Shown here piece after piece: positions 34,590 through 42,553 of a stretch of 48,335 bases of DNA (positions within the stretch are counted from its first letter, which is position 1; each line of letters begins with the position of its first letter). The notes beneath the pieces are model-generated. The model ran no database searches and had not been told where the DNA came from. It saw only the letters and a list, made by a program, of their open reading frames with translations. This stretch comes from Methanobacterium sp. PtaU1.Bin097 (GTDB lineage: Archaea > Methanobacteriota > Methanobacteria > Methanobacteriales > Methanobacteriaceae). The position numbers and the translations under genes are program-made. The stretch spans positions 1 through 48,335 of the forward strand of contig MVQY01000061.1 of assembly GCA_002067325.1 (NCBI GenBank). Direction: 5' to 3'.

Positions 34590-35042
34590 ATGGATGAAAT
34601 AGACTCGCGGATAATTCATTCACTGATCCAAAACTCGAGGATCACCCTCTCCCAGATGTCCAAAGACATAGACGTGCCAGATGCAACCATATCCAACCGG
34701 CTTAAGAAGCTTGAAAAAGACGTGATCAAGCAATATACCTTAATACTGGATTATGATAAGATTGATTTGAAAATTACTGCGATAATAATTATTCAAAGCG
34801 AATCAGAAAAACATAAAGACGTTGAACAGCAATTATCAAACCTTGATGAAGTATCAGAAGTTTACAGTATTTCTGGTGAATATGACATCCTCATCAAAGT
34901 ATGGGCGCGTAGTTTAGATGAATTAAACAACATAATTAATTCAAAAATACGTTCTGTGGACGGAATCGAAGATTTAACCGAGATGATCGTAATGGAAAGG
35001 GTCAAAGAAGGGGTGGTGCCACTAACCGAACCCAAGGAATAA
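34590..35042 (+). CDS. Lrp/AsnC family transcriptional regulator
   Basis: The 150-residue protein has the standard layout: HTH at about 1-48 (MDEIDSRIIHSLIQNSRI, MSKDIDVPDATISNRLKKLE) and the RAM/AsnC ligand-binding domain at about 60-145 (VYSISGEYDILIKVWA, DLTEMIVME). I chose the ATG at 34590, with GGTGA 7 bases upstream and the usual M-D-x-x-D start, over the in-frame ATG at 34569. It lies 23 bases before the PRC/MgtE-N/CBS gene and 1.7 kb before the Nramp-like gene on the same strand, so it probably regulates this metal transport operon and itself. Half-sites (TGGTCAATTACCA at about 34512) occur upstream. Confidence 0.9.
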   Translation: MDEIDSRIIHSLIQNSRITLSQMSKDIDVPDATISNRLKKLEKDVIKQYTLILDYDKIDLKITAIIIIQSESEKHKDVEQQLSNLDEVSEVYSISGEYDILIKVWARSLDELNNIINSKIRSVDGIEDLTEMIVMERVKEGVVPLTEPKE

Positions 35043-35065
35043 AAAGAACTCCAGGAGGTGAATTA

Positions 35066-36304
35066 ATGTACCTCAGTGAAATTATTAAAAAACCCGTATT
35101 CGATGGAGCAGGTAAGAAAATAGGAAGATTAAAGGATGCCATAGTGTCCTCAGAGGTTTCTTACCCAATAATAAAAGCGATAATAGTTGATAAAGTAGAT
35201 AAAAAGACCATAACTATTCCTTATAATTATATTGATAGTATTGGTAGGGAAACTAAGCTTAAAACATCCCTCGATGAAATAATGGAATATAAAATACAAA
35301 ACCTGGATATAAGACTCTGGGAAGACGTTCTAGACAGGCAAGTAGTGGATATTGAGGATAAAAAGGTCAGAAGAGTCAATGATATAAAGATATCTCGCAG
35401 CCACGGTTACTATCATATAATCGGTGTTGATATAGGTTTTTACGGTATCCTGAAGAGGCTGGGCTTGGAAAGTATAGCAAAGCCCATGCGGGTTAAGTCA
35501 AACGAGAACATAATCGCCTGGGCAGACATCGACACCCTGAACCAGGACTATTCCAAACTGAAATTAAAGGTCCCCAAACAGAACATTAAAAAACTCCACC
35601 CAGCAGATATAGCGGAAATAGTGGACCAGTTAGGACTCAACGAATCTATAAATATCCTGAACAGCCTGGATGATGAGGCAGCAGCCGACACATTAGAAGA
35701 AGTCTCACCAGAAAGACAGGCCTATCTCCTAGAAGGTATGGACAGCCAGCGTGCTGCAGAAATCTTAGATGAGATGGACCCCGACGACGCGGCAGACGTA
35801 CTGGGAAATTTACCTGAAGAGAAAGCAGAAGAACTTCTGGGCTTACTGGAGCCAAAGGAGTCTAAAGATATCAGGATATTACTGAAATATCCAGAAAACA
35901 CAGCCGGCGGAATCATGACCACCGAATACGCCTACATTGAACAGGACCTCACCGTAGGCGAGGTGATGAAACAACTCCGGGAGATAGCCAAAGATGTGGA
36001 AACCATCTACTACGTATACGTAATCTCAAAAGACGGTGAATTAACTGGAGTTATTTCATTGAGGGATATTTTACTGACTGACGATGATAAAAAGATTTCT
36101 GAAATCATGCACACACCGGTGATAACCGTTGATATCCTGGAAGAAGAGGAAGAGGTGGCACAAAAAATAGCCAAATATAACCTACTGGCATTGCCGGTCG
36201 TTGAAGATGAGAATAGGTTAAAGGGAATAGTAACTGTAGATGATGCTATAGATATCGTTTTACCTGTGGCCTGGAAAAAGCGGGTTCCAAGAATGTTTAG
36301 ATAA
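35066..36304 (+). CDS. PRC-barrel, MgtE N-domain and CBS-pair protein
   Basis: The 412-residue protein has no membrane segments. Residues 1-165 look like two PRC-barrel-like parts (MYLSEIIKKPVFDGAGKKIGRL; IRLWEDVLDRQVVDIEDKKV), residues 170-280 an MgtE N-terminal superhelix (LHPADIAEIVDQL, DDEAAADTLEEV, AAEILDEMDPDDAADVLGNL) and 285-400 a CBS pair (PENTAGGIMTTEYAYIE, then HTPVITVDILEEEEEVAQKI). MgtE-N and CBS domains sense Mg2+ in the MgtE channel; here the channel part is absent. It lies 17 bases before the Nramp-like gene, so it likely acts as its cytoplasmic regulatory partner. That role is inferred. Confidence 0.88.
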   Translation: MYLSEIIKKPVFDGAGKKIGRLKDAIVSSEVSYPIIKAIIVDKVDKKTITIPYNYIDSIGRETKLKTSLDEIMEYKIQNLDIRLWEDVLDRQVVDIEDKKVRRVNDIKISRSHGYYHIIGVDIGFYGILKRLGLESIAKPMRVKSNENIIAWADIDTLNQDYSKLKLKVPKQNIKKLHPADIAEIVDQLGLNESINILNSLDDEAAADTLEEVSPERQAYLLEGMDSQRAAEILDEMDPDDAADVLGNLPEEKAEELLGLLEPKESKDIRILLKYPENTAGGIMTTEYAYIEQDLTVGEVMKQLREIAKDVETIYYVYVISKDGELTGVISLRDILLTDDDKKISEIMHTPVITVDILEEEEEVAQKIAKYNLLALPVVEDENRLKGIVTVDDAIDIVLPVAWKKRVPRMFR

Positions 36305-36321
36305 AAAATATGGTGGTTTAA

Positions 36322-37578
36322 ATGGATATCCGAATTTTCACCAGGGTATTTAGAAGTCCTTTCATCTTAAGCCTGGTAATGTTTATTTCTATAATGGGCC
36401 CGGGAATCATAACCGCCAACGTAGACAACGACGCAGGCGGCATAACCACCTATGCACTGGCCGGTTCCCAGTTTGGATATGACCTGCTCTGGCTCTTCAT
36501 CCCCATGATCATAGCCCTGGCTATCATCCAGGAGATGGGCGTCCGGATGGGAGTGGTATCCGGTAAGGGGCTGGCAGATCTGATACGGGAGAAGGTAGGG
36601 ATTAAGTTGACCTTCCTCATGACCATCGCCCTCTTGGCTGCTAACATGGGAAACATCCTAGCAGAATTTTCCGGGATCTCAGTGAGCAGTGCAATTTTTG
36701 GTGTCCCCAACTTCGTTGCCCTGCCGGTAGCCGCTCTGGTAGTCTGGCTCCTGGTGGTTAAGGGCACCTATAAGAGTGTGGAAAAAGTCTTTCTAGCCGC
36801 ATCACTGGTTTACCTATCCTACATCGTGGCAGGATTTCTATCACAGCCCAACTGGGGCTTGGCCATACACAACACATTCGTACCGCAGATAGTGCCCAGT
36901 GAAGCCTATATCACCATGATAATAGGGCTGGTAGGGACGACCATCGCCCCCTGGATGATGTTCTACCTGCAATCCACCATAGTTGAAAAAGGAGTATCCC
37001 TAAACAACCTGAAATACTCCAAGGCAGACGCTGTTCTAGGGGCGATAGTGGTAAATATAGTGGCATTTTTCATAGTCATAGCCTGCGCAGCCACCATAAA
37101 TGCCAACGGCATTCAGGTCAACGATGTTGCAGATATATCCCGGGCACTGATTCCATTCGCTGGCCAGTACGCCAGCCTGTTATTTGCATTTGGATTTCTA
37201 AACGCATCTCTATTTGCCGCAAGTATCCTACCATTATCCACAGCTTACTACGTATGTGAAAGCCTCGGGTTCGAGGCGGGAGTTTCCAAGAGTTTTAGAG
37301 AAGCACCAGTATTCCACGGACTGTATCTGGGCCTTATCATACTGGCGGTCATAATTATAATGATACCAGATATCCCCTTACTCTCCATCCTATACCTATC
37401 ACAGGTTGCAAACGGTATCCTACTACCATTTCTACTTATACTGATGCTACTCATCATCAACGACAAAAAAGTCATGGGTGAACATGTAAATTCCTGGCTG
37501 TTCAACGTAATTTCCTGGGCAACCGTAATAATAGTGATGAGTTTAAGCATAGCACTGGCGGTAACCAGTTTGATATAG
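36322..37578 (+). CDS. Nramp-family divalent metal transporter, variant binding motifs
   Basis: The 418-residue protein has about eleven membrane segments and the Nramp start MGPGIITANVDNDAGG. The TM1 motif DPGN of canonical Nramp (Mn/Fe) reads DNDAGG here, and TM6, normally M-P-H, reads TIAPWMMFYLQS, so the metal-selecting Met is Ala and the His is Trp. Nramp-related proteins with such changes include Mg2+ transporters; with the MgtE-N/CBS protein next door, Mg2+ or another hard ion is the likelier substrate than Mn2+. The ATG has GGTGG upstream. It is last in the Lrp - PRC/MgtE-N/CBS - Nramp operon. Family membership is clear; substrate is inference. Confidence 0.88.
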   Translation: MDIRIFTRVFRSPFILSLVMFISIMGPGIITANVDNDAGGITTYALAGSQFGYDLLWLFIPMIIALAIIQEMGVRMGVVSGKGLADLIREKVGIKLTFLMTIALLAANMGNILAEFSGISVSSAIFGVPNFVALPVAALVVWLLVVKGTYKSVEKVFLAASLVYLSYIVAGFLSQPNWGLAIHNTFVPQIVPSEAYITMIIGLVGTTIAPWMMFYLQSTIVEKGVSLNNLKYSKADAVLGAIVVNIVAFFIVIACAATINANGIQVNDVADISRALIPFAGQYASLLFAFGFLNASLFAASILPLSTAYYVCESLGFEAGVSKSFREAPVFHGLYLGLIILAVIIIMIPDIPLLSILYLSQVANGILLPFLLILMLLIINDKKVMGEHVNSWLFNVISWATVIIVMSLSIALAVTSLI

Positions 37579-37601
37579 AAATTAAAATAAATGGAGTTAA
37601 T

Positions 37602-38198
37602 TTAACTTATTAAAACAGCAGTTATAACCACCATCTCCTCAAAAAAACCCTTCTCCCGGGCGGTTATAGAAGCTTTAAAACCGAGTTCTTCCAATTTTTC
37701 CAGGGTCTCCTCGTTACCTGATAGTGTTGACTGTACCATTTGCACCTTCCCACCGGGATTCAGATGGTCCTTCATTTCACAGAGGAACCTGTCTATCACT
37801 TCCCTCCCGCTGGGACCGCCGTTCCAGGCAGCGTCCAGTTCGCCGTCAACTGTCTCATCTTCAGATGTGGGGAGGTAGGGTGTGTTAAATAATATTAAGT
37901 CGAATTTCTCATCTTTAACTGGTTCAAACAGGTTTCCCTTCCTCAATTCCACGTTGTATGCCTTGTTGACGATGATATTCTTAAGGGTGCAGTCCAGTGC
38001 ATGGGGGTTGATATCGGTGGCTATGACCATCCGTGCTTTCCTGGAAGCCAGGATAGCTATAAGCCCAGTCCCTGTCCCGATTTCCAGTGCACGGGACATC
38101 CGCTCCACTTCTAGATTGTTGGCTAATAGAAAGGTATCTTCCGCTGGTTCGTAAACCTGCGGGTGAGTTTGGTACTTGATGTCTTTGTATTCCTGCAT
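37602..38198 (-). CDS. HemK2/Mtq2-like class I methyltransferase
   Basis: The 198-residue protein has the Rossmann SAM motif LEIGTGTGLIAILASRKA at 39-56, ATDINPHALDCTLKNI near 60-75, and the N-P-P-Y substrate motif as NTPYLPTSEDE near 109-119. This small archaeal form corresponds to HemK2/Mtq2, which methylates the Gln of release-factor GGQ motifs (aRF1). It has no N-terminal PrmC domain. The ATG has GGTGA upstream. It converges with the Nramp-like gene (23 bases apart). Confidence 0.88.
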   Translation of the reverse strand: MQEYKDIKYQTHPQVYEPAEDTFLLANNLEVERMSRALEIGTGTGLIAILASRKARMVIATDINPHALDCTLKNIIVNKAYNVELRKGNLFEPVKDEKFDLILFNTPYLPTSEDETVDGELDAAWNGGPSGREVIDRFLCEMKDHLNPGGKVQMVQSTLSGNEETLEKLEELGFKASITAREKGFFEEMVVITAVLIS

Positions 38199-38245
38199 CT
38201 TTTCACCTAAGTCATTTTATTGGAATTCAAGGTCTTTATTGAAAT

Positions 38246-38608
38246 TCAGAATATAGATTGATTTAAACATTTCATATGGCATCGTTCTAATCTGTAAAAG
38301 ACACAATATTGTGGTGCTGATCTGCAGATTTCTGAGTATTTACCAGAAACCTTTGATAGAATTAATGGATTTTTAGGATACTCTTTTAAGGTTATGATAG
38401 CTGCTTCCTTTTCTACAGGTTGTGCCTTTCCGGCATCTATCATACCTTCAGCTAAACTGTTTAAAAATACAGATTCAGTGAACTCGGAATTTTCATTCAA
38501 CACCCGGCAAACACGTTCTCCCACGGCACATTTATCAGACTTTAAAATAATATCAATGGCCTGATCCATATTGATAATCTGGGGTTCAAAGCTTTTCGTA
38601 CTTTTCAA
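38246..38608 (-). CDS. Cys-rich protein of unknown function
   Basis: I do not recognise this protein of about 120 residues. Cys-containing words KCAVGERVCR (about 25-34), EICRSAPQYCVFYRLERCHMKC near the C-terminus give six Cys in a spacing that could bind an Fe-S cluster or zinc. There is no signal peptide or membrane span. I prefer a TTG start at 38608, 8 bases after GGGAG; a longer reading from 38626 also starts with TTG and would contain the ribosome site. It lies 47 bases upstream of the HemK2-like gene on the same strand. Confidence 0.6.
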   Translation of the reverse strand: MKSTKSFEPQIINMDQAIDIILKSDKCAVGERVCRVLNENSEFTESVFLNSLAEGMIDAGKAQPVEKEAAIITLKEYPKNPLILSKVSGKYSEICRSAPQYCVFYRLERCHMKCLNQSIF

Positions 38609-38735
38609 GCAATTTTCTCCCAACAAACGGGCCTATAATGGGAATTTAACGAATTTAAGGAAAAATACAGTTAATTTAACATTTCGAACGACATTACCAG
38701 ATGTATAATCGTTTATGGTAGCCATGTAATTTCCC

Positions 38736-39029
38736 TTATACCTCTTTTTGTAACCAATATTTACCTTCCTGGTCAGATTTAACTATTTTAATCCGGTCTC
38801 CACTTTTTAATCCTTCCCAGCTGATGAAATAATGCTCATGGGGAAGATCAGGACCTCTACAGGTGCAGGGATAAGATTCTATTGCCACCTGTTTTTCAAC
38901 GTCATCACCAATCAGTTTAAAATTAATCCCCAATCCAGGAAAGAAGTTTAATTTGTTTTTTAAGATGAATATAAATCCTTCCCGGGCTTCTTTAGTGGAG
39001 ATTTTCCGGTTGTAACTGTCTGTTTTCAT
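38736..39029 (-). CDS. Small protein of unknown function
   Basis: The 97-residue protein is basic-to-neutral with a mixed composition. The only striking local word is SYPCTCRGPDLPHEHYF near residues 53-69, where two Cys and two His in a short stretch could bind a metal. There is no signal peptide or membrane span. The ATG has AGGA upstream. It lies between two other small minus-strand genes, with 106- and 29-base gaps. No family recognised. Confidence 0.6.
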   Translation of the reverse strand: MKTDSYNRKISTKEAREGFIFILKNKLNFFPGLGINFKLIGDDVEKQVAIESYPCTCRGPDLPHEHYFISWEGLKSGDRIKIVKSDQEGKYWLQKEV

Positions 39030-39058
39030 AATATCCTGTTTTTAATTTCTAACGAGTC

Positions 39059-39382
39059 CTAATCCAGTTTCCCTTTAAATCCGTCGATAGCGGCTGGAAG
39101 ACATTTTAAGACTGACGTGAGACCGGAATGGTGCAGATTCAGTACAACAGCACCGGTGATCTCGTCACGGGTTGCACCTTCATTTTTAGCCATAAACGCA
39201 TGTAGCTTAACACCATCCAGGTTTTGATGCGCGGTTAAAATGGCGATATTTACGAGTTGCTTCGTTTTAGAATCCAAGCCTTTCTGTGACTTTTGGGCTT
39301 CAACCAGATCATTGAAACTGGCTGCCAGTTCTGGAAATTCTTCCTGGAATAGTTCATAGGGATTTTGTTTCAGTACGGTCAT
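39059..39382 (-). CDS. Carboxymuconolactone decarboxylase/AhpD-like family protein
   Basis: The 107-residue protein has the CMD fold pattern: LDSKTKQLVNIAILTAHQNLDGVKLHAFMAKNEGATRDEITGAVVL at 36-81. In AhpD-type members the central helix has a C-x-x-C or single Cys; here the corresponding place reads H-A-F-M-A, so the redox Cys is missing and a thiol peroxidase role is unlikely. It may be a scaffold or binding protein. No SD precedes the ATG, consistent with a leaderless transcript. It has its own promoter-like AT-rich region upstream (39383-39500). Confidence 0.8.
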   Translation of the reverse strand: MTVLKQNPYELFQEEFPELAASFNDLVEAQKSQKGLDSKTKQLVNIAILTAHQNLDGVKLHAFMAKNEGATRDEITGAVVLNLHHSGLTSVLKCLPAAIDGFKGKLD

Positions 39383-39521
39383 AAATAATAGATGTAATCT
39401 TTGCTAATTATAATTTTTTAATAGTAAGAATTTAGCACCTCGATTTTTCATGATAAATTATAAATTGTATAAGAATCCAACCTCATAATAGTTATTAGTA
39501 ACTATATTGTGGGGTGTTGAG

Positions 39522-40022
39522 TTGAGGTGCAATAAATGTGGAACTGAAAATAGTCCAAATGTAAAATACTGTAAAGAATGCGGGAACAAATTATATAATA
39601 ATGAAAATACATCCCTGGATGGATATAAAGGCAATAGTGGTAAAAATAGAAACTCATTTTTAATTTCTGTAGTTGTCCTGGCAATGATTGTTGTTGCTGC
39701 AGTGGGATTATCAGGGATCTTAAATCTCAACACAGTGACAATCCAGAATAATAGTAGCGGTGATTCTAATTCCATCCAAAAAAATCAGGGGGATACTCAG
39801 TCGGTCCCTCATTCTAATTCTACACCAAAAAAGGTGGAATGTCCAGAATGTGGTGGAGTAGGTACTGTCACCTGCTATAATACAGTAACAGGTGGAGAAA
39901 GCTGTGAAGGTACTGGAATTGTTCAGGGAGGGCCAACAGCAGGTAGGATATGTCACATATGTAATGGGTTGGGTTATATAACCTGTCCTACTTGTGAGGG
40001 TGAAGGTTATGTGACAGAATAA
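39522..40022 (+). CDS. Zinc-ribbon membrane protein with DnaJ-like CxxCxGxG repeats
   Basis: The 166-residue protein has an N-terminal zinc ribbon (RCNKCGTENSPNVKYCKECGNKL, about 2-24), a membrane segment at about 45-68, a Ser/Asn-rich linker, and a C-terminal DnaJ-type cysteine-rich region (CPECGGVGTVTC, CHICNGLGYITC, CPTCEGEGY, about 106-163). DnaJ-type zinc domains bind unfolded proteins; here it should lie outside, with the ribbon inside. There is no J domain. I chose TTG 39522, with GTGGGGTG 5 bases upstream, over the TTG at 39507. It converges with ksgA 50 bases away. Confidence 0.75.
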   Translation: MRCNKCGTENSPNVKYCKECGNKLYNNENTSLDGYKGNSGKNRNSFLISVVVLAMIVVAAVGLSGILNLNTVTIQNNSSGDSNSIQKNQGDTQSVPHSNSTPKKVECPECGGVGTVTCYNTVTGGESCEGTGIVQGGPTAGRICHICNGLGYITCPTCEGEGYVTE

Positions 40023-40072
40023 GCCCTTGTCGAATATTAATCAGTGAATATATTAATTCGGGTGAATATCCA

Positions 40073-40900
40073 CTATATTTCCAGAAGAACTTTCAACTGA
40101 CCAGAAATATACAGTACTTCCTCTGGATCCAGTTTCACCACTCTTTTATCCAGTAATTCATCATCCAGCTTCTGAACTATTTCCTTTCTAGTTTTCTTAT
40201 CTAACTCTGCTATCTCATGGAAGGAATCAATGAGTGCATTGCGTGTTTTCTTCTTCTTATGCTGAAAAAGCGCCCGAGAAACCTTGATTAAAAATTCATC
40301 TACTTCCACTTTTTTATCTGGCTTTAATTTGATGACAGCCGAGGATATTTTAGGTGGGGGATAGAAATCTTCCCGGGAGACCTCAAAGAGCATTTCCACA
40401 TCGGCGCAGTAGTGTGTCATCAGGGATAATCTGGAATAATTCGAATCACCAGGACAGGCCACCATCCTCCCTGCAAATTCCAGTTGATACATAAGTATGG
40501 CAAAGTCAAAGTCGTGTTTGAGTATCTTGAATGTTAGGGGGGATGAGATCTGGTAGGGTAAGTTGGAGACCACCTTGTTGAACTTGGGGAATTTGATCTT
40601 AGTAGCGTCGGCAATTAAAACCTCTACATTAGATATCCCAGATTCATTCAGTCTCTTCTTTAAAATAGCAGCGATTTTCTGGTCCTGCTCAACAGCGATG
40701 ATCTTTCCAGTTTCACTGGCCATGGGGATGGTTAAAGTCCCTATGCCTGGACCTATTTCAAGTACGGTGTCATCCGGTGATAATTCGGCATGGTCTAGAA
40801 TTTTAAGGACAATATTTCGGTTTATCAGGTAATTCTGTCCTTTTTTCTTGTTCAGTCTGATGTTGTACTTCTTCAAGATCTGGAGGGTGTCAGTTAACAT
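40073..40900 (-). CDS. ksgA: Ribosomal RNA small subunit dimethyltransferase (KsgA/Dim1)
   Basis: It dimethylates two adjacent adenosines at the 3' end of 16S rRNA. The 275-residue protein has QNYLINRNIVLKILDHAELS (21-40), the SAM motif LEIGPGIGTLTIPM (46-59), AVEQDQ (70-75) and the catalytic VSNLPYQISSPLTFKI (111-126). Gly/Pro spacing is normal. No SD lies before the ATG at 40900. It is the last gene of the rpl21e-rpoF-DUF655-ksgA operon (gap of 40 bases), a usual archaeal gene order. Confidence 0.95.
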   Translation of the reverse strand: MLTDTLQILKKYNIRLNKKKGQNYLINRNIVLKILDHAELSPDDTVLEIGPGIGTLTIPMASETGKIIAVEQDQKIAAILKKRLNESGISNVEVLIADATKIKFPKFNKVVSNLPYQISSPLTFKILKHDFDFAILMYQLEFAGRMVACPGDSNYSRLSLMTHYCADVEMLFEVSREDFYPPPKISSAVIKLKPDKKVEVDEFLIKVSRALFQHKKKKTRNALIDSFHEIAELDKKTRKEIVQKLDDELLDKRVVKLDPEEVLYISGQLKVLLEI

Positions 40901-40940
40901 TAGAATAAAAAAAATAGATTATTTATTAGAACTTAAAGGT

Positions 40941-41519
40941 TCAAGTTTTCTTTTTAGGAGGTCTGGTGAATATAGTGTATTTCCTTTTACCTTTCCTGTC
41001 GCTGCTTCCCTCTAATTCTAATAATATACGTTTGGATATGAGTTTAACTGGGTCGGCCAGCATGGGCACCCTTTCTTTGATATCCTGGTAGCTTTCGAAT
41101 TCCTTTTGTTTACGGGCGTTCAGGATATCCCACATGTGCTTCTTCCCGATACCGGGTAAGAGTTCTATCTGGTGGAGTCTGGTGGAGATGGGGCCTGCTT
41201 CATTGAAGAAACGTACGAACCTATCCTCATGTTCTTTGATAATTTCTTCGATGACGTAGTTCAACTCCAGCTTTGCAGTGGCGGTGAGCTTGTCATATTT
41301 CAGTCTACGGTTTACCCGGGAGATTTTTTCCCTTTTACCCGCTCCGATGTAAACTTTTTCATGAATATCCAGATTAACATTTTCTTTAGGGATGAGTTCC
41401 AGAAGTGTGAACTCTTCTATGCCTATAGCTTGAGCTACAGGCTTCTTTTTAAATGAAGGTACATCTTCCTTTACATAACCTATAGGTAGATAATCCAGAA
41501 TAATCGCATAATCCTCCAT
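40941..41519 (-). CDS. DUF655 family RNA/DNA-binding protein
   Basis: The 192-residue protein belongs to DUF655, conserved in archaea: an N-terminal OB-like part (MEDYAIILDYLPIGYV, KVYIGAGKREKISRVNRRLKYD) and a C-terminal helix-hairpin-helix part (ISTRLHQIELLPGIGKKHMWDIL). The Pro-Lys-Lys-rich tail RPPKKKT is nucleic-acid-binding-like. I chose the ATG at 41519, with GGTGG 6 bases upstream, over an in-frame ATG at 41534. It lies between rpoF and ksgA, which suggests a role in ribosome or RNA metabolism. Confidence 0.88.
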   Translation of the reverse strand: MEDYAIILDYLPIGYVKEDVPSFKKKPVAQAIGIEEFTLLELIPKENVNLDIHEKVYIGAGKREKISRVNRRLKYDKLTATAKLELNYVIEEIIKEHEDRFVRFFNEAGPISTRLHQIELLPGIGKKHMWDILNARKQKEFESYQDIKERVPMLADPVKLISKRILLELEGSSDRKGKRKYTIFTRPPKKKT

Positions 41520-41588
41520 AGTCAACCACCGCACTCTATAATTAGTAAAACTTTAAACCCAGAAATATGGGGTAATTCATTATTTAAT

Positions 41589-41927
41589 TTATTCTTCTTC
41601 ACGATATTTGTTAATTATCTCGAGTAATGTTTCCATTTCCTCTTTCTTGTGTGATCCTCTTTCCTTTGCAAACATCAACCTCATATCCGCCAGATCTTTG
41701 GGCATTATATCTGCCAGTTTAACTGCCTGGCTTTTTTTGATGATTTCTTCCATTTCCTTGACCAGTTTAGCTGCAGTTTCTGCATCGGTCTTTACGAATT
41801 TGGTCACATGGTCCAGGGCAAGGTTTTGCTCATAGTTGAGTTCAAGGGTCTTTGAGCGTTCCTCTAACATCTCTTTAACTTCAGCACTGGTGATGGGATC
41901 AGTTTCAATAATTTTCTTTCCAATCAT
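41589..41927 (-). CDS. rpoF: DNA-directed RNA polymerase subunit F (Rpo4/Rpb4 homologue)
   Basis: Rpo4 forms the polymerase stalk with Rpo7. The 112-residue protein shows MIGKKIIETDPITSAEVKEML at the start and the HRDC-like C-terminal helices (KLADIMPKDLADMRLMFAKERG). The ATG's GAGTGAT site overlaps the end of rpl21e (4-base gap), showing translational coupling. Second gene in the rpl21e operon, as in other archaea. Confidence 0.93.
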   Translation of the reverse strand: MIGKKIIETDPITSAEVKEMLEERSKTLELNYEQNLALDHVTKFVKTDAETAAKLVKEMEEIIKKSQAVKLADIMPKDLADMRLMFAKERGSHKKEEMETLLEIINKYREEE

Positions 41928-41931
41928 TGAA

Positions 41932-42222
41932 TCACTCTTGCATTTTAAGATGTTCTGGTCTTATAATCAACTGTTTTGGTTTGTTTCCATCGTTTATTTC
42001 CACTATATATGCTCGGCCACGTTTTTCGGATACTTTCCCTGTCTTCCCATGGAATCGGGGGTGGGGTTGTCCCTTATGTACACTGGGATCTATTATGATA
42101 TGCACTAAATCGTTTTCTTCGAATGTCTGCATTTTTTTAGTTATGGGGTTGGTACGTCCCACTCTAGTAGTTGTTTTAAGTTTATAACGTGTTTTACTTC
42201 GGGAACCTCTTGATCTTCTCAT
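41932..42222 (-). CDS. rpl21e: Ribosomal protein L21e
   Basis: The 96-residue basic protein is the archaeal/eukaryotic 50S protein eL21: MRRSRGSRSKTRYKLKTT, HIIIDPSVHKGQPHPRFHGKTG and GRAYIVEIND. The ATG has GGAGGT upstream. It is first in the rpl21e-rpoF-DUF655-ksgA operon. Its promoter lies in the AT-rich region 42223-42553. Confidence 0.96.
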   Translation of the reverse strand: MRRSRGSRSKTRYKLKTTTRVGRTNPITKKMQTFEENDLVHIIIDPSVHKGQPHPRFHGKTGKVSEKRGRAYIVEINDGNKPKQLIIRPEHLKMQE

Positions 42223-42553
42223 TGGTAAACCTCCATTTGAACCATAAAATTTTTTAAATTAAGGCCATTCCTCTTTGAGGGTTATTTAAATTCTTGAAGA
42301 ATCTTCTAAAATTTTTTTGAGCCTAAATTTTCCGCTCACAATACTCTATCTAAACTAAAAATCCGCTTATTTTATAAGAATATAATGGTAAGAACTCTTT
42401 ATAACGGTGTTTATAGATAAATATAGCTTTTATCGGAAATTTTTTATAACTATATTTTTTCTGTTTTTATGGGTTTATAATGTTATCTATAAAAAGATAA
42501 CTTTTCTTGGTATAATATGGATGGCCTGAACTTCTTGAAATTTTAAGTGTTAC
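42223..42553. other. AT-rich intergenic region upstream of rpl21e
   Basis: No gene is visible. It separates the 3' end of pus10 from the rpl21e start. Several TATA-like words occur. A hairpin-forming GTTATCT/AGATAAC lies at 42482-42501, and the 11-base word TTTATAGATAA at 42410-42420 recurs as its exact reverse complement at 42483-42493. Whether these act as operator, terminator or chance AT-rich symmetry cannot be told. Confidence 0.6.

Noticed and set aside
34411..34602. 63-codon Phe/Asn-rich ORF before the Lrp gene
   Set aside because: Low-complexity translation of AT-rich promoter DNA, no ribosome site, overlaps the Lrp start.
37261..37290. tRNA T-arm-like GGTTCGAGG
   Set aside because: Lies within the Nramp-like coding frame with no acceptor stem or D-arm around it.
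39458..39956. Minus-strand ORFs opposite the zinc-finger membrane protein
   Set aside because: Antisense of Cys/Gly codons; no start signals; plus-strand protein has clear domains.
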